Part shown: one piece after another, positions 7,281 through 15,905 of the stretch | Position numbering within the stretch: position 1 is the first letter of the stretch | Layout of the letters: every line of letters begins with the position of its first letter | From: CALALP01 sp041855735 | Lineage (GTDB): Bacteria; Bacillota; Clostridia; Lachnospirales; Lachnospiraceae | Length of the DNA: 15,961 nucleotides | Reading direction: 5' to 3' | Assembly: GCA_041855735.1 (NCBI GenBank) | Contig: JBHAEV010000026.1 | Coordinates: forward strand, 1 to 15,961 | Made by a program: the position numbers and the translations under genes | Notes under the pieces: model-generated | The model's database searches: none | Seen by the model: the letters and a program-made list of their open reading frames with translations, nothing else | Told to the model about the DNA's origin: nothing

Positions 7281-7288
7281 CCTCCTTT
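7281..7288 (-). promoter_or_regulatory. Ribosome binding site that fixes the GTG start of iolJ
   Basis: AAAGGAGG on the minus strand ends six bases before the GTG at 7272-7274 and overlaps the iolR TAA stop. There is no in-frame ATG near it, so GTG is the best start and translation is probably coupled to iolR. Confidence 0.75.
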
Positions 7289-8045
7289 ATATCCATTTTA
7301 TGCCATTCTCCGTCAGCACTCTCTTTTCTTCCGAAGGAGCGTTATCCGTAATGATGGCATCCAGATCCTTCAATGCACAATAGGTCAGTAAAGCACTTTT
7401 TCCGAACTTCGTACTGTCCGCCAATAAATACACCTGATCCGCTTTTTCCACAACCCTGCTTTTGATTCTTCGCTCGTCAAAGGCGGAATTCATGACCCCG
7501 TTTTTGACATTGACCGCCGTTGCCGCCATAAATGCCTTTTGGATATTATAGTATTCCAGCACCTTCAGGCTTTCCTCGCTGGCAAAGGACTTGGTTTTGG
7601 GATTCACCCTGCCGCCTATGCCCGTCACCTGAATATGGTCAAAGGAAAGCAGCATACTGATCACCACAATATTATTGGTCACCACTTTTAAATTCTGTTT
7701 GTACTTTAAATGCTCCACCAAATGGACGGTGGTGGTTCCGGAGTCAATAAAAATCGTGTCATTGTCCTCAATGAACCTTGCCGCCTTTTTGCAAAGCTCT
7801 CTTTTCAGTTCGGCACTCTTGTCCTCACGTATCCCGTATTCCAGCAAAGCGTTCTCCAAAGGAAGGGGCGCCACGCCGCCGTATACTTTGCGTATCTTCC
7901 CTCTCTGCACGATATTCTCCACATCATTTCTTACGGTATTGATGGATATGGAAAAACGCTCGCTCAAATCCTTCAGGGACACCATCCCCCGATCCAGGAT
8001 CATTTTCTCCATTTCATCCAATCTTACGCTCCTCAAGCCTTTCAT
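7287..8045 (-). CDS. iolR: DeoR-family transcriptional regulator of the iol operon
   Basis: A 252-residue DeoR-type repressor, the same length class as Bacillus IolR (about 250). The N-terminal winged helix-turn-helix (about 5-58) has the recognition helix near ISINTVRNDVENI (33-45) and ends in the family's KVYGGV. The effector domain (about 75-240) shows IDSGTT (100-105), VVTNN (121-125), GIGGRVNP and the LADSTKFGK stretch (208-216), the phosphosugar-binding landmarks of DeoR proteins. By analogy with Bacillus it would be relieved by 2-deoxy-5-keto-gluconate 6-phosphate, but this is inferred. It sits inside the operon between iolG and iolJ. Its own extended -10 promoter and a 12-bp inverted repeat lie just upstream, which suggests separate or autoregulated expression. 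Ribosome binding site GAAGGAG precedes the ATG. Confidence 0.85.
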   Translation of the reverse strand: MKGLRSVRLDEMEKMILDRGMVSLKDLSERFSISINTVRNDVENIVQRGKIRKVYGGVAPLPLENALLEYGIREDKSAELKRELCKKAARFIEDNDTIFIDSGTTTVHLVEHLKYKQNLKVVTNNIVVISMLLSFDHIQVTGIGGRVNPKTKSFASEESLKVLEYYNIQKAFMAATAVNVKNGVMNSAFDERRIKSRVVEKADQVYLLADSTKFGKSALLTYCALKDLDAIITDNAPSEEKRVLTENGIKWI

Positions 8046-8072
8046 TTCTCTGCTCCTTCTACCTCACCAACC

Positions 8073-8081
8073 ATTGTATCA
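8073..8081 (-). promoter_or_regulatory. Candidate internal extended -10 promoter for iolR
   Basis: TGATACAAT on the minus strand: TGn joined to TACAAT (8073-8078). Predicted start is near 8066, about 20 nt before the iolR ATG. The -35 region is weak and falls inside the inverted repeat at 8082-8115, so a protein bound to that repeat would compete with RNA polymerase. Confidence 0.45.
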
Positions 8082-8115
8082 TTCCCGATGCCTCTTTTGG
8101 AAAAGGCATCGGGAA
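8082..8115. repeat. Perfect 12-bp inverted repeat between iolG and iolR
   Basis: TTCCCGATGCCT (8082-8093) and AGGCATCGGGAA (8104-8115) are exact reverse complements around a 10-base centre. On neither strand is the stem followed by a T-run, so a standard intrinsic terminator is unlikely. It abuts the extended -10 of the candidate iolR promoter. It may be an operator for IolR or another regulator, or an RNA hairpin that stabilises or trims the upstream part of the iol message. The rest of the iolG-iolR gap (8116-8182) shows no recognisable element. Confidence 0.75.
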
Positions 8116-8182
8116 ATCCGTCTACATCCGCCGCCTCAAGGTTTCGGATATGTCTTTTTCATTTCACCCTGCGCTTTTTTGC

Positions 8183-9199
8183 TTATCCCGGGTAAACTTC
8201 CGACAGTTCCACCACTCTCTTTTCCCGAATGGATTTGTTTCCCGCCAGCGCCATAACCACGGACTGACGTCCCGCTTCGATGCCTGTTTTAATCGGCAGA
8301 TCCTGGAGAATGGCTTCCACAAATTCGGAAACTTCCGCGGCAAACGAATCCATATACCGTTCGAGGAAGAAGTACAAAGGCTTCTCGCTTACAATCCCGT
8401 CCTCGCCGCTGATCACACAGGTTGACTCCGTATCGTTTTTGCTCGCCGCCATTCCCTTGGAGCCGAATACTTCCGCCCTCTGATCATAACCATATACCGC
8501 TTTTCTGGAATTGTCAATCATGGCGATGGAGCCGTTTGTCATCTTCATGGTGATGATGGCGGTGTCGATATCTCCCGCTTCACCGATGGCCTTGTCCACC
8601 AGAACCGCCGGCTCCACATAAATGCTCTCTGCCTCCGCTCCCGTCAAAAAACGAACCATATCAAAATCATGAATACTCATATCCAGCAGCATACCGCCGG
8701 AAACGGCAGCATACTCCGCACTTGGCGGATTCGGATCCCGGGAGGTAATCTTGGTAATGTGCACCTCTCCGATTTTGCCCGACTCGACCGCCTTGCGGAC
8801 AGCCGCAAAATTATGATCGTATCTTCGGTTGAAGCCCACCTGGAACTTCACCGGTCTTTCTTTCAACGCATCTTCCACCATCTTGATTTTTTCCAGACTG
8901 TGATCCACCGGCTTCTCACAGAACACATGCTTGCCCGCGCGAATCGCTTCCGTACTGATCACGGCATGGGTGTCGGTGGAAGAGCAAACCAATACCGCGT
9001 CAATCTCCGGATCGGCAATCAACTCCCGATAATCCTTGCTCAATTTCTCCACACCGTACTCCCCTGCAAACGCAGCCATTTCGTCGTTCAAATACGGATC
9101 TGCCACTGCCACAACCTTTGCCTTGCCGATTCTTGTGGCGATGCTCTTGATATGGACTTTGCCGATTCTTCCCAGCCCGATTACACCTATCTTAATCAC
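8183..9199 (-). CDS. iolG: myo-Inositol 2-dehydrogenase
   Basis: A 338-residue NAD-dependent oxidoreductase of the Gfo/Idh/MocA family. It oxidises myo-inositol to 2-keto-myo-inositol, the first catabolic step. The Rossmann fold begins with GLGRIG (8-13). CEKPVDHS (94-101) supplies catalytic K96, and DMSIHDFDM (173-181) supplies D173 and H177, matching the Lys/Asp/His triad known in Bacillus IolG. GFNRRYD is also typical. The start is GTG at 9197-9199, chosen because AGGAGG at 9208-9213 lies eight bases upstream. An ATG nearer the ribosome binding site is out of frame. Of the two similar dehydrogenases here, this one looks most like classical IolG. The 88-bp gap separating it from iolA holds nothing recognisable except this binding site. 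Confidence 0.88.
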   Translation of the reverse strand: MIKIGVIGLGRIGKVHIKSIATRIGKAKVVAVADPYLNDEMAAFAGEYGVEKLSKDYRELIADPEIDAVLVCSSTDTHAVISTEAIRAGKHVFCEKPVDHSLEKIKMVEDALKERPVKFQVGFNRRYDHNFAAVRKAVESGKIGEVHITKITSRDPNPPSAEYAAVSGGMLLDMSIHDFDMVRFLTGAEAESIYVEPAVLVDKAIGEAGDIDTAIITMKMTNGSIAMIDNSRKAVYGYDQRAEVFGSKGMAASKNDTESTCVISGEDGIVSEKPLYFFLERYMDSFAAEVSEFVEAILQDLPIKTGIEAGRQSVVMALAGNKSIREKRVVELSEVYPG

Positions 9200-9207
9200 G
9201 TTCTCAT

Positions 9208-9213
9208 CCTCCT
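9208..9213 (-). promoter_or_regulatory. Ribosome binding site that fixes the GTG start of iolG
   Basis: AGGAGG on the minus strand, eight bases before the GTG. The only ATG between them (9205-9207) is out of frame and meets a stop after three codons, so it cannot be the iolG start. Confidence 0.75.
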
Positions 9214-9287
9214 GTACTTTAGCTGTATAGTTTCATCCCGGATTGTTCCGCTTATGGATCATCCGTTTGCGTAATCAAAGTTCGTAT

Positions 9288-10796
9288 TTATATCGTTCCG
9301 TCCCAGGTGCTGACCTTTGTGGACTTCGCCTCTTCCTTCGTAAACCATTTGGTGGTGACCGTCTTTTGCTCCGTGTAGAAGCGGAAAGCGTCCTTGCCCA
9401 GGCAGTGCAGATCTCCGAAGAAGGAATCTTTATGCCCGGTAAAGGAGAAGAAGCCGATCGGCACCGGAATGCCGACATTTACGCCCACCATACCTCCGTC
9501 CGTATTCCTTGCAAATTCTCTCGCATAGTAACCGCTTTGGGTGAAGATGACGGATCCGTTTGCAAACGGACTGGCATTCATCACTTCCAGACCTTCTTCA
9601 AAACTCTTTACTCTCTTGATGCACAGCACCGGTCCGAAAATTTCTTCTCTGCCGATCACCATATCCTCCGTAACATGGTCAAAAATCGTAGGTCCGAGAT
9701 AAAAGCCGTTTTCAAAGCCTTCCACCGTCTTGCCTCTGCCGTCCAGAATGAGGCTTGCGCCTTCCTCCACACCCTTGGCAATATAACCTTCCACTCTTGC
9801 CTTATGGGCTTTGTTGACCACCGGTCCCAGATTGGAACTCTTGTCATAGGCAGGTCCCAGCTTCAGCTGCATCGCCTGCTTTTTCAGTTCCTCCACCAGA
9901 CTGTTTGCAATGCTTTCCTGCACCACGACCACCGGCAGCGCCATGCAGCGTTCTCCCGCACAGCCGTATGCCGCATTGATAATGCCTGCCGCGGTACGCT
10001 CAATCGGCGCATCCTCCATCACCAGCGCATGATTCTTCGCCTCGCACAGAGCCTGCACGCGCTTGCCGTGGGATGCCGCCACGGAATAGATATGCTTGCC
10101 CACCTTGGTGCTTCCCACGAAGGTGATGCCCTTCACCAGCGGATGAGTCAGGAAGATGTCCGCTTCCGTTCTCCTGCAGGAAATGATGTTGAGTACGCCG
10201 TCCGGCAAGCCCGCTTCTTTGTAAATATCCGCAATCGCCATCGCCGTTCTCGGTGTGGAGCTGGACACCTTCAGTACCATGGTGTTGCCGGATACGATAC
10301 AGCAAGGCGCCATCCATCCCATCGGAATCATGGCAGGAAAATTGAAAGGACATACGCCCGCAAACACACCGATGGACTCCCGGTAGGACACGGTGTCATA
10401 GCCCAGGGAAGCATCCATCAATGACTCTCCCATCAGCACGGAAGGCGCCGTAATCGCCAGTTCCGTACCCTCTATGGCTTTTAACACATCTCCCTTGGCT
10501 TCCTCCCAAACCTTTCCGTGCTCTCTGGCACAAATCATGGTCAGTTCGTCCAGACGCTCAATCAGCAGTCTTCTGACATTATGCAAAACCTGCACCCGCT
10601 TTACCAGAGGCACTCTTGACCATTCCTTGTATGCTTTGTGCGCCGTTTCGATACTTTCCTCCACTTCCGCCTTTGTGGCACATGGAGAAAGTCCGTCCAC
10701 CTCGCCCGTACTCGGGTTCACCACTTCCACATAATCTTCCGTCGTTGACAATCTGTACTCTCCGTTAATATAGAGTTTCATCTTTTCCGCACTCAT
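9288..10796 (-). CDS. iolA: Malonate-semialdehyde / methylmalonate-semialdehyde dehydrogenase (CoA-acylating)
   Basis: A 502-residue aldehyde dehydrogenase superfamily member (iolA, also called mmsA). It converts malonate semialdehyde released by IolJ into acetyl-CoA and CO2 using NAD and CoA. Residues 149-158 (CPFNFPAMIP) form the cofactor-domain motif, FVGSTKVG (227-234) the NAD-binding loop, and GCAGERCMA (278-286) carries nucleophile C284 preceded by R283. EAKNH (252-256) replaces the general-base ELGGK of ordinary aldehyde dehydrogenases, a hallmark of the CoA-dependent MmsA group. GREEIFGPV is also present. The ATG has AAGGAGG upstream, and iolD ends 24 bp before it. The same enzyme can act on methylmalonate semialdehyde, giving propionyl-CoA. 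Confidence 0.93.
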   Translation of the reverse strand: MSAEKMKLYINGEYRLSTTEDYVEVVNPSTGEVDGLSPCATKAEVEESIETAHKAYKEWSRVPLVKRVQVLHNVRRLLIERLDELTMICAREHGKVWEEAKGDVLKAIEGTELAITAPSVLMGESLMDASLGYDTVSYRESIGVFAGVCPFNFPAMIPMGWMAPCCIVSGNTMVLKVSSSTPRTAMAIADIYKEAGLPDGVLNIISCRRTEADIFLTHPLVKGITFVGSTKVGKHIYSVAASHGKRVQALCEAKNHALVMEDAPIERTAAGIINAAYGCAGERCMALPVVVVQESIANSLVEELKKQAMQLKLGPAYDKSSNLGPVVNKAHKARVEGYIAKGVEEGASLILDGRGKTVEGFENGFYLGPTIFDHVTEDMVIGREEIFGPVLCIKRVKSFEEGLEVMNASPFANGSVIFTQSGYYAREFARNTDGGMVGVNVGIPVPIGFFSFTGHKDSFFGDLHCLGKDAFRFYTEQKTVTTKWFTKEEAKSTKVSTWDGTI

Positions 10797-10820
10797 TTCT
10801 CTTATCCTCCTTGCTGTGCA

Positions 10821-12737
10821 TTAATACTTTCTGGAACTGCGCAAATGTTCTTCTTTATCCGCAAATGCCTGCCTTACACTCTCCGACCCGCTGACGGAGG
10901 CAATGCCCACATGCCACCATGCGCCGTAGCCACCGGTCATCGTTTTCGGCAACACTTTAATGTCGATCAAGGTACATGTCTTCTGCTTTTTGCTGTCCGC
11001 AAGCGCCTCTATCAATTCTTCCCTGTTTCTTACGGTATAGGACTTTGCACCGTAGCCCGCCGCCACCATGGCATAATCCACCGGCACCAGAGCGCCCTCC
11101 AGCCTTCCCTCTTCATCCCGGTACCGAAACTCCGTCGCCAGACTGCCGATGCCCTGGGACATTTGCAGATTGTTGATACAGCCGAATCCGCAATTGTCAA
11201 AAAGCAGGATATTTATTTTCTTCTTCTCCATCAGGGCGGTTGCGAACTCGCTGTGCAGCATCTGGAAGCTGCCGTCTCCCACCATCGCGTAGACTTCCTT
11301 TTGGGGTTGTGCAAGTTTTGCGCCCAGTGCCGCAGCGATTTCATAGCCCATGCAGGAATAACCGTATTCCATATGGTAGCTGTCTATGCTGTTTGTTGTC
11401 CACATCCTTTGCAGACAGCCCGGCAGACTTCCGGAAGCACCGCAAATCACCGCATCCGCATCCAGCTCCTCCCGGATTGCGGCAAGAGCCGCCGTCTGAG
11501 TCAACTCTCCCTTGGTCAACTCCATGAACTCTTTGATACTGCCTTCCTTTCTCGCCTTGACAATCGGCTCAAAATCTTCGCCGTATGCATATGCGGCAAG
11601 CTTGGCATAAATCTCTTCCCACTCTTTTTTGTACGAAAAGGCTTCCTCTTTCCATGCACTGTGATAATCTCCCAGCGCCTTGTCGATTTCTTCCAGACCG
11701 CGCCTTGCATCCGCCACCAGAGTCTGCGCATCCAGCTTCAATGCATGGAAATCCGAAACATTGATGTGCAGAATCTTCGCCTTTAAAAATCCGGATTTGG
11801 AGGAGGTGGTAAAATCGCTGAGTCTGCTGCCCACCGCGATCATCAAATCGGCGCTCTCTGCCGCCTTATTTGCCGCACTGTTTCCGGTTACTCCGATGCC
11901 GCCCATATTCCACGGATTGTCGCTCCTTAAAGCGCTTTTTCCCGCCTGGGTTTCTCCGATGGCAATACCGTACTTCTTTGCCATCTCTTCCATAACCGCT
12001 CCCGCCTCGGAATAACGCACACCGCCGCCGCAGATAAACATCGGTTTTTTGGATGCTCTGATCATTTCCACCGCATTTTGCAGTTCCTGTCGGATCGGTT
12101 CCGTTCTGCGGATGCGGTGTACCCGTTTCGCAAAAAATTCCTCCGGAAAGGCATAAGATTCTCCCTGCACATCCTGCGGCAGGGCAATGCACACCGCTCC
12201 CGTATCCGCCGGGGAAGTCAGCACCCGCATCGCCTGTATCAAAGCCGTCATCAGCTGTTCCGGTCTTTCCACTCTGTCAAAATATCTGCACACCGGACGA
12301 AATGCGTCATTGGTGCCGATATTCAGGCTCTGCGGCACCTCCAGCTGCTGCAGCACGGGATTCGGCTGTCTTGTGGAGAACACATCCCCCGGAAGCAAAA
12401 GCAATGGTATGCAGTTGCCCGTTGCCGTCGCCGCCGCCGTGACCATATTGGCGGCTCCCGGGCCGACGGATGAGGTCACCGCAATGATCTTCCTTCTGTT
12501 GTTCTGTTTGGCATAGGCTGTGGCGGCATGCGCCATGCCCTGCTCGTTTCTACCCTGGTAAACCCGCAGTTTTCCCGGATCTTCCTCCAGCGCCTGACCC
12601 AGTCCCACCACATTTCCATGCCCGAAAATGGTAAAAACACCGTCTACAAATTTGTTTTCCCTGCCGTCCAGCTCTACATACTGATTGTCCAAAAACCGGA
12701 CAACCGCCTGGGCGACCGTCATTATCCTACCGCTCAT
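10821..12737 (-). CDS. iolD: 3D-(3,5/4)-trihydroxycyclohexane-1,2-dione hydrolase (TPP-dependent)
   Basis: A 638-residue thiamine diphosphate enzyme that opens the ring of the trihydroxycyclohexane-dione to 5-deoxy-glucuronate, the substrate of IolB. The N-terminal pyrimidine-binding domain contains YQGRNEQGMAHA, with E65 as the expected cofactor-activating glutamate. The middle domain spans about 210-350. The C-terminal PP-binding domain shows VGDGSFQML (486-494) and DNCGFGCINNLQ (514-525), the GDG...NN metal/diphosphate motif. Length matches Bacillus IolD (about 640), longer than acetolactate synthase, and TGGYGAWWHVG near the C-terminus is typical of IolD. The ATG follows AAGGAG. An 82-bp gap to iolC holds no obvious signal. 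Identification is strong. Confidence 0.95.
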   Translation of the reverse strand: MSGRIMTVAQAVVRFLDNQYVELDGRENKFVDGVFTIFGHGNVVGLGQALEEDPGKLRVYQGRNEQGMAHAATAYAKQNNRRKIIAVTSSVGPGAANMVTAAATATGNCIPLLLLPGDVFSTRQPNPVLQQLEVPQSLNIGTNDAFRPVCRYFDRVERPEQLMTALIQAMRVLTSPADTGAVCIALPQDVQGESYAFPEEFFAKRVHRIRRTEPIRQELQNAVEMIRASKKPMFICGGGVRYSEAGAVMEEMAKKYGIAIGETQAGKSALRSDNPWNMGGIGVTGNSAANKAAESADLMIAVGSRLSDFTTSSKSGFLKAKILHINVSDFHALKLDAQTLVADARRGLEEIDKALGDYHSAWKEEAFSYKKEWEEIYAKLAAYAYGEDFEPIVKARKEGSIKEFMELTKGELTQTAALAAIREELDADAVICGASGSLPGCLQRMWTTNSIDSYHMEYGYSCMGYEIAAALGAKLAQPQKEVYAMVGDGSFQMLHSEFATALMEKKKINILLFDNCGFGCINNLQMSQGIGSLATEFRYRDEEGRLEGALVPVDYAMVAAGYGAKSYTVRNREELIEALADSKKQKTCTLIDIKVLPKTMTGGYGAWWHVGIASVSGSESVRQAFADKEEHLRSSRKY

Positions 12738-12819
12738 ATCCGCTCCTTGTTCTGTCTCCGGCTTTCACTCACGTCCTTGCCGTTTCATGCCGTATCGATA
12801 TTTTCGTCCGTTCCCTGTT

Positions 12820-13830
12820 TTATCCTCTGCTTACGCTTTCGCCGTACTCCGCTTTCTTTTCCCGGATAAACTCTTTGATCGCCCCGACACTCGGCATATC
12901 TTCCGAACAGCCGTGGCTGGATACCAGCATGGATGCGCTGGCGCTTCCCAGTTCCAGAGCTTCATGCATCTCATATCCCTCCATTATCGCATACAGGAAA
13001 GCACTGGCATAGCCGTCGCCGCCGCCGAAGGACTTTAATGCCTTTACCGGGAAAGGCTTCACGGAATAACTTTGTCCGTCCTTGGTATACGCGGTGGAAC
13101 CCTTCTTCCCGTGCTTGATGATGACGATCTTTGCATTCTCCCACAGAGCCGCCGTTTCCTCATCGCTAAGTCCCGGTTTGATCAGGCTCTGGGTCAGCTC
13201 ATACTCCTCCTTGGATCCCAGGATGATCGCACTGTCCCTTGCCACGATGGAATAGTAAACGGCAATCTCATCCTTGTTCTTCCAGTTATACGGTCTGTAA
13301 TCAATATCAAAAATCACCGGCGTATCGGTGTTTTTGGCAAACTGCAATGCCTTTAAGCACGCCTCTCTGGAGGGAGATTCGCACAGCGCCGTTCCCGATA
13401 TCAGCAGCGCCTTTCCTCTTGCGATGTATTCCTGACACACGTCTTCCGGTTTCAGCGCCAGATCCGCCGCCATATTTCGGTACATCAGAATGCTGCTCTC
13501 CTTTGGACTTAAGATTTCCGTGAACGTCAATCCCAGCTTTTCACCGTTCTCGGCTCTCTTTATCGCGCTGGTATCAATCCCCTCTTTTTCAAAGTAATCG
13601 ATCACAAAATCACCGAAACGGTCATCCGATACCCTTGCGATAAAGCCGATTTTCTTGCCGAGTCTTGCCATCCCCACCGCGATATTGGCGGGAGAACCTC
13701 CCACATACTTCTTATAGGTCTGACTTTCCGCCAATGTTTTGAAATAATCCACCGGATTGAAATCAATCGCCACACGTCCCATCAGTATCAGGTCAAACTC
13801 TCTGCTTTGATCAAATTCCACATATTTCAT
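12820..13830 (-). CDS. iolC: 5-dehydro-2-deoxygluconokinase
   Basis: A 336-residue PfkB-family sugar kinase that phosphorylates 2-deoxy-5-keto-D-gluconate at C6 with ATP, giving the aldolase substrate and probably the inducer of IolR. YVGGSPANIAVGMARLG (42-58) is the PfkB N-terminal signature. FDIDYRPYNW (174-183) is typical of IolC. SFGGGDGYASAFL (267-279) is the C-terminal PfkB signature with D272 as catalytic base; it reads GGGDGY rather than the more common GAGDAF, as is usual in IolC. The ribosome binding site (AGGAGA) overlaps the stop codon of the upstream dehydrogenase gene, leaving only a 10-bp gap, so the two are co-transcribed and probably coupled. Confidence 0.93.
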   Translation of the reverse strand: MKYVEFDQSREFDLILMGRVAIDFNPVDYFKTLAESQTYKKYVGGSPANIAVGMARLGKKIGFIARVSDDRFGDFVIDYFEKEGIDTSAIKRAENGEKLGLTFTEILSPKESSILMYRNMAADLALKPEDVCQEYIARGKALLISGTALCESPSREACLKALQFAKNTDTPVIFDIDYRPYNWKNKDEIAVYYSIVARDSAIILGSKEEYELTQSLIKPGLSDEETAALWENAKIVIIKHGKKGSTAYTKDGQSYSVKPFPVKALKSFGGGDGYASAFLYAIMEGYEMHEALELGSASASMLVSSHGCSEDMPSVGAIKEFIREKKAEYGESVSRG

Positions 13831-13840
13831 GTCCGTTCTC

Positions 13841-14857
13841 CTATTCTATCCTCTTTAAAGTCCTGGTTTCGAAGGACTCCTTGCAGGCATAGGCGATCTT
13901 TGCCGCCTTTGCTCCGTCTTCCACGCCGAGAGAAGGTTTTTTGCCGCTGATCACACAGCTTAAAAATTCTTCCATTTCTTTCAGGTATGCCGTTTCAAAG
14001 CGCTCCAGGAAGTTTTGGCTGCACTCCTTTCGCACACCGCCTGCATCCAAAATCTCCAGCAGGTTCTTTTGCGGCACATTCGCAATCCGTAAGATGCCCT
14101 CGGTGCCGATGATCTCCGTTTCCACATTGTAGCCGTGAGGAGCGGTTCTTCCCGCGAACAAAAATGCCATGGCGTCATTGTCAAACTTCATCAAACAGGA
14201 TACATTGTCTCCGTCATTGTACTTTGCGAACTCCTCAAAGGCGTAGCAGCCGCCGATGGCATAGGTTTCCACCGCCTCCGCTCCCAAAAACCAGCGGCAC
14301 AAATCAATATCATGCACGCACATATCCAAAAACTCTCCGCCGCTGTGTGGCGCATAGGCAATGGCGCCCGCGATATCCCTTACCGGATCCTGACTGTAGC
14401 TTCGAACCATAAACGGCTTTCCGATTTCACCTCGTTCGATTCTTTCCTTGGCATCCCGATACGACGGGTCGAATCTTCTCATGAAACCCGGCATGATAAT
14501 CCGATCCGGATATTTTTTCTCCAACTCCACCAGATATTCACATTCCTCCACCGTAACCCCCAGAGGCTTCTCGCAGAAAACATGTTTTCCGTTCTCCAGC
14601 GCCAGCTCAATCTGTCGGCAGTGCAAACCGGACGGAGAACTGATGGATACGGCGTCCAGACTCTCGTCCTTTACCATCTTTGCATAGTCCGTATGGATTT
14701 TTTCGATGCCCCATTCTTCTTTGCACTTTTGCAGCGCCTTCTCATCGATATCGCACAATGCCGCAAGTTGTGCATCCTGCAGACGAAATCTTAGATTGTA
14801 TGCATGCTGTCTGCCCAATCTTCCCAAACCGATATGTCCCACTCTTATCTTTTTCAT
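13841..14857 (-). CDS. Second inositol 2-dehydrogenase-like oxidoreductase (Gfo/Idh/MocA)
   Basis: A 338-residue NAD(P)-dependent dehydrogenase of the same family as iolG further along the operon. It has GLGRLG (10-15), CEKPLG (95-100) with K97, GFMRRFDP and DMCVHDIDL (178-186) with D178 and H182, so the catalytic triad is intact. The middle part differs clearly from the other copy. Likely substrates are another inositol isomer (scyllo- or D-chiro-inositol, as for IolX-type enzymes) or myo-inositol itself. The start ATG is three bases after the permease stop, with an AGAAGG-type ribosome binding site inside the permease end, a tight arrangement suggesting translational coupling with transport. 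The family is firm; the exact substrate is open. Confidence 0.88.
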   Translation of the reverse strand: MKKIRVGHIGLGRLGRQHAYNLRFRLQDAQLAALCDIDEKALQKCKEEWGIEKIHTDYAKMVKDESLDAVSISSPSGLHCRQIELALENGKHVFCEKPLGVTVEECEYLVELEKKYPDRIIMPGFMRRFDPSYRDAKERIERGEIGKPFMVRSYSQDPVRDIAGAIAYAPHSGGEFLDMCVHDIDLCRWFLGAEAVETYAIGGCYAFEEFAKYNDGDNVSCLMKFDNDAMAFLFAGRTAPHGYNVETEIIGTEGILRIANVPQKNLLEILDAGGVRKECSQNFLERFETAYLKEMEEFLSCVISGKKPSLGVEDGAKAAKIAYACKESFETRTLKRIE

Positions 14858-14860
14858 TGT

Positions 14861-15892
14861 TTATGCCTTCTTTCTGTTCTTTCTCATATCAAAAATAACC
14901 GCTCCCACGATAATCAGACCTTGAATAATATTCTGGAGATACGCATTGACGGACAGCAGTGTGAAACCGTTGGTAATCACACCCAAAATCAAGGTTCCCA
15001 CTATGGTTCCCCATACCGTACCGATTCCGCCGGAATGGCTCGTTCCTCCGATGGTCGTCGCTGCAATGGCAATCAACTCCCAGCCCGTACCTACCGTCGG
15101 CTGCGTGCTTCCCGTTCTTCCGATGGAAATCAACGCGCACACTCCCGCCAGAATGCCGGAATACATATAAATCAATGCGATGTTTTTCTTGACCTTGATT
15201 CCGGAAATCTCCGCCGCATGGATATTGCCGCCGATGGCATAAACACTGGCTCCGAAACGGGTATACTTCAGCAAAACGAAGGTGATGGCGATCACTACAA
15301 TGTAAATGAGTACCGGCACCGGCACCGTCCCGAACAATTTGCCGCCGAAGAAATTAAATGCCGGATTCAGATTGCTGACCGGCTTTCCCGCCGTGTACAT
15401 CAGTGCCGCACCTCTTGCCGCCGTATACATACCCAAGGTGGCGATGAACGCCGGAATGCCGGTGCGGGCGATCAGACTACCGTTGATGTAACCGCATGCG
15501 GCGCCGATTCCGATGGCAAGCAGCACGCTGATAAAAATCGGCAGCATCGGCGCATTCGGTATAATTTTGGAAGTCGCATCCGACAGCTGCCCGAAGCTTG
15601 CCGTTACCACCGCCGACAGTGCCAGCACGGAGCCTACGGAAAGATCAATGCCTTTGGATATGATGACCAAAAGCAGTCCCAGCGCCAGTATTCCGTACAT
15701 GGAGCTTTGCGTCAAAAGATTCATGATATTGTTCAAACTCAAAAATTTCGGTTCTTTTATGGAGATTGCCGCCACCATCACAACCAAGATCAATACAATG
15801 CCGTATTTATTGATAAAGGACATCATCGCCGCCTTATTTGCAGACTGCTTTTCATTTCCTGCCGGTGCAGAATTTATACTCTTGTTCTCCAT
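14861..15892 (-). CDS. Sugar/inositol ABC transporter permease (RbsC family)
   Basis: A 343-residue membrane permease of the ribose/xylose-type (BPD_transp_2) importers. After a polar N-terminus of about 25 residues come roughly eight to ten hydrophobic helices. Family landmarks are KGIDLSVGSVLAL (about 79-91), IPAFIATLGM, YAIGGNIHAAEISGIKVKK (the cytoplasmic loop that meets the ATPase) and GGTSHSGGIGTVWGT. It follows an ABC ATPase end by 13 bp and precedes the dehydrogenase by 3 bp. Context makes inositol uptake the likely role, as in the IatA/IatP/IbpA systems, in contrast to the IolT/IolF-type symporters of Bacillus. The ATG has a GAGGAGAT-type ribosome binding site. Confidence 0.92.
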   Translation of the reverse strand: MENKSINSAPAGNEKQSANKAAMMSFINKYGIVLILVVMVAAISIKEPKFLSLNNIMNLLTQSSMYGILALGLLLVIISKGIDLSVGSVLALSAVVTASFGQLSDATSKIIPNAPMLPIFISVLLAIGIGAACGYINGSLIARTGIPAFIATLGMYTAARGAALMYTAGKPVSNLNPAFNFFGGKLFGTVPVPVLIYIVVIAITFVLLKYTRFGASVYAIGGNIHAAEISGIKVKKNIALIYMYSGILAGVCALISIGRTGSTQPTVGTGWELIAIAATTIGGTSHSGGIGTVWGTIVGTLILGVITNGFTLLSVNAYLQNIIQGLIIVGAVIFDMRKNRKKA

Positions 15893-15905
15893 TCCTCATC
15901 TCCTC

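Noticed and set aside
7287..8045. Possibility that the DeoR-type gene regulates a different pathway
   Set aside because: It is embedded in the operon with 12-bp spacing to iolJ and has the length and layout of IolR, so an iol role is by far the simplest reading.
8116..8182. Short peptide frame after iolG (ATG AAA AAG ACA ... TGA, eight codons)
   Set aside because: It has only a moderate ribosome binding site and no sign of being a leader peptide such as repeated regulatory codons or an attenuator pair.
9243..10424. Open frame of 393 codons on the plus strand opposite iolA
   Set aside because: It is fully antisense to a clear aldehyde dehydrogenase gene and lacks a ribosome binding site. Its Arg/His-rich translation is typical of a reverse-strand shadow frame.
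10845..11786. Open frame of 313 codons on the plus strand opposite iolD
   Set aside because: It is antisense to well-conserved TPP-enzyme motifs, has low-quality composition and shows no recognisable motif.
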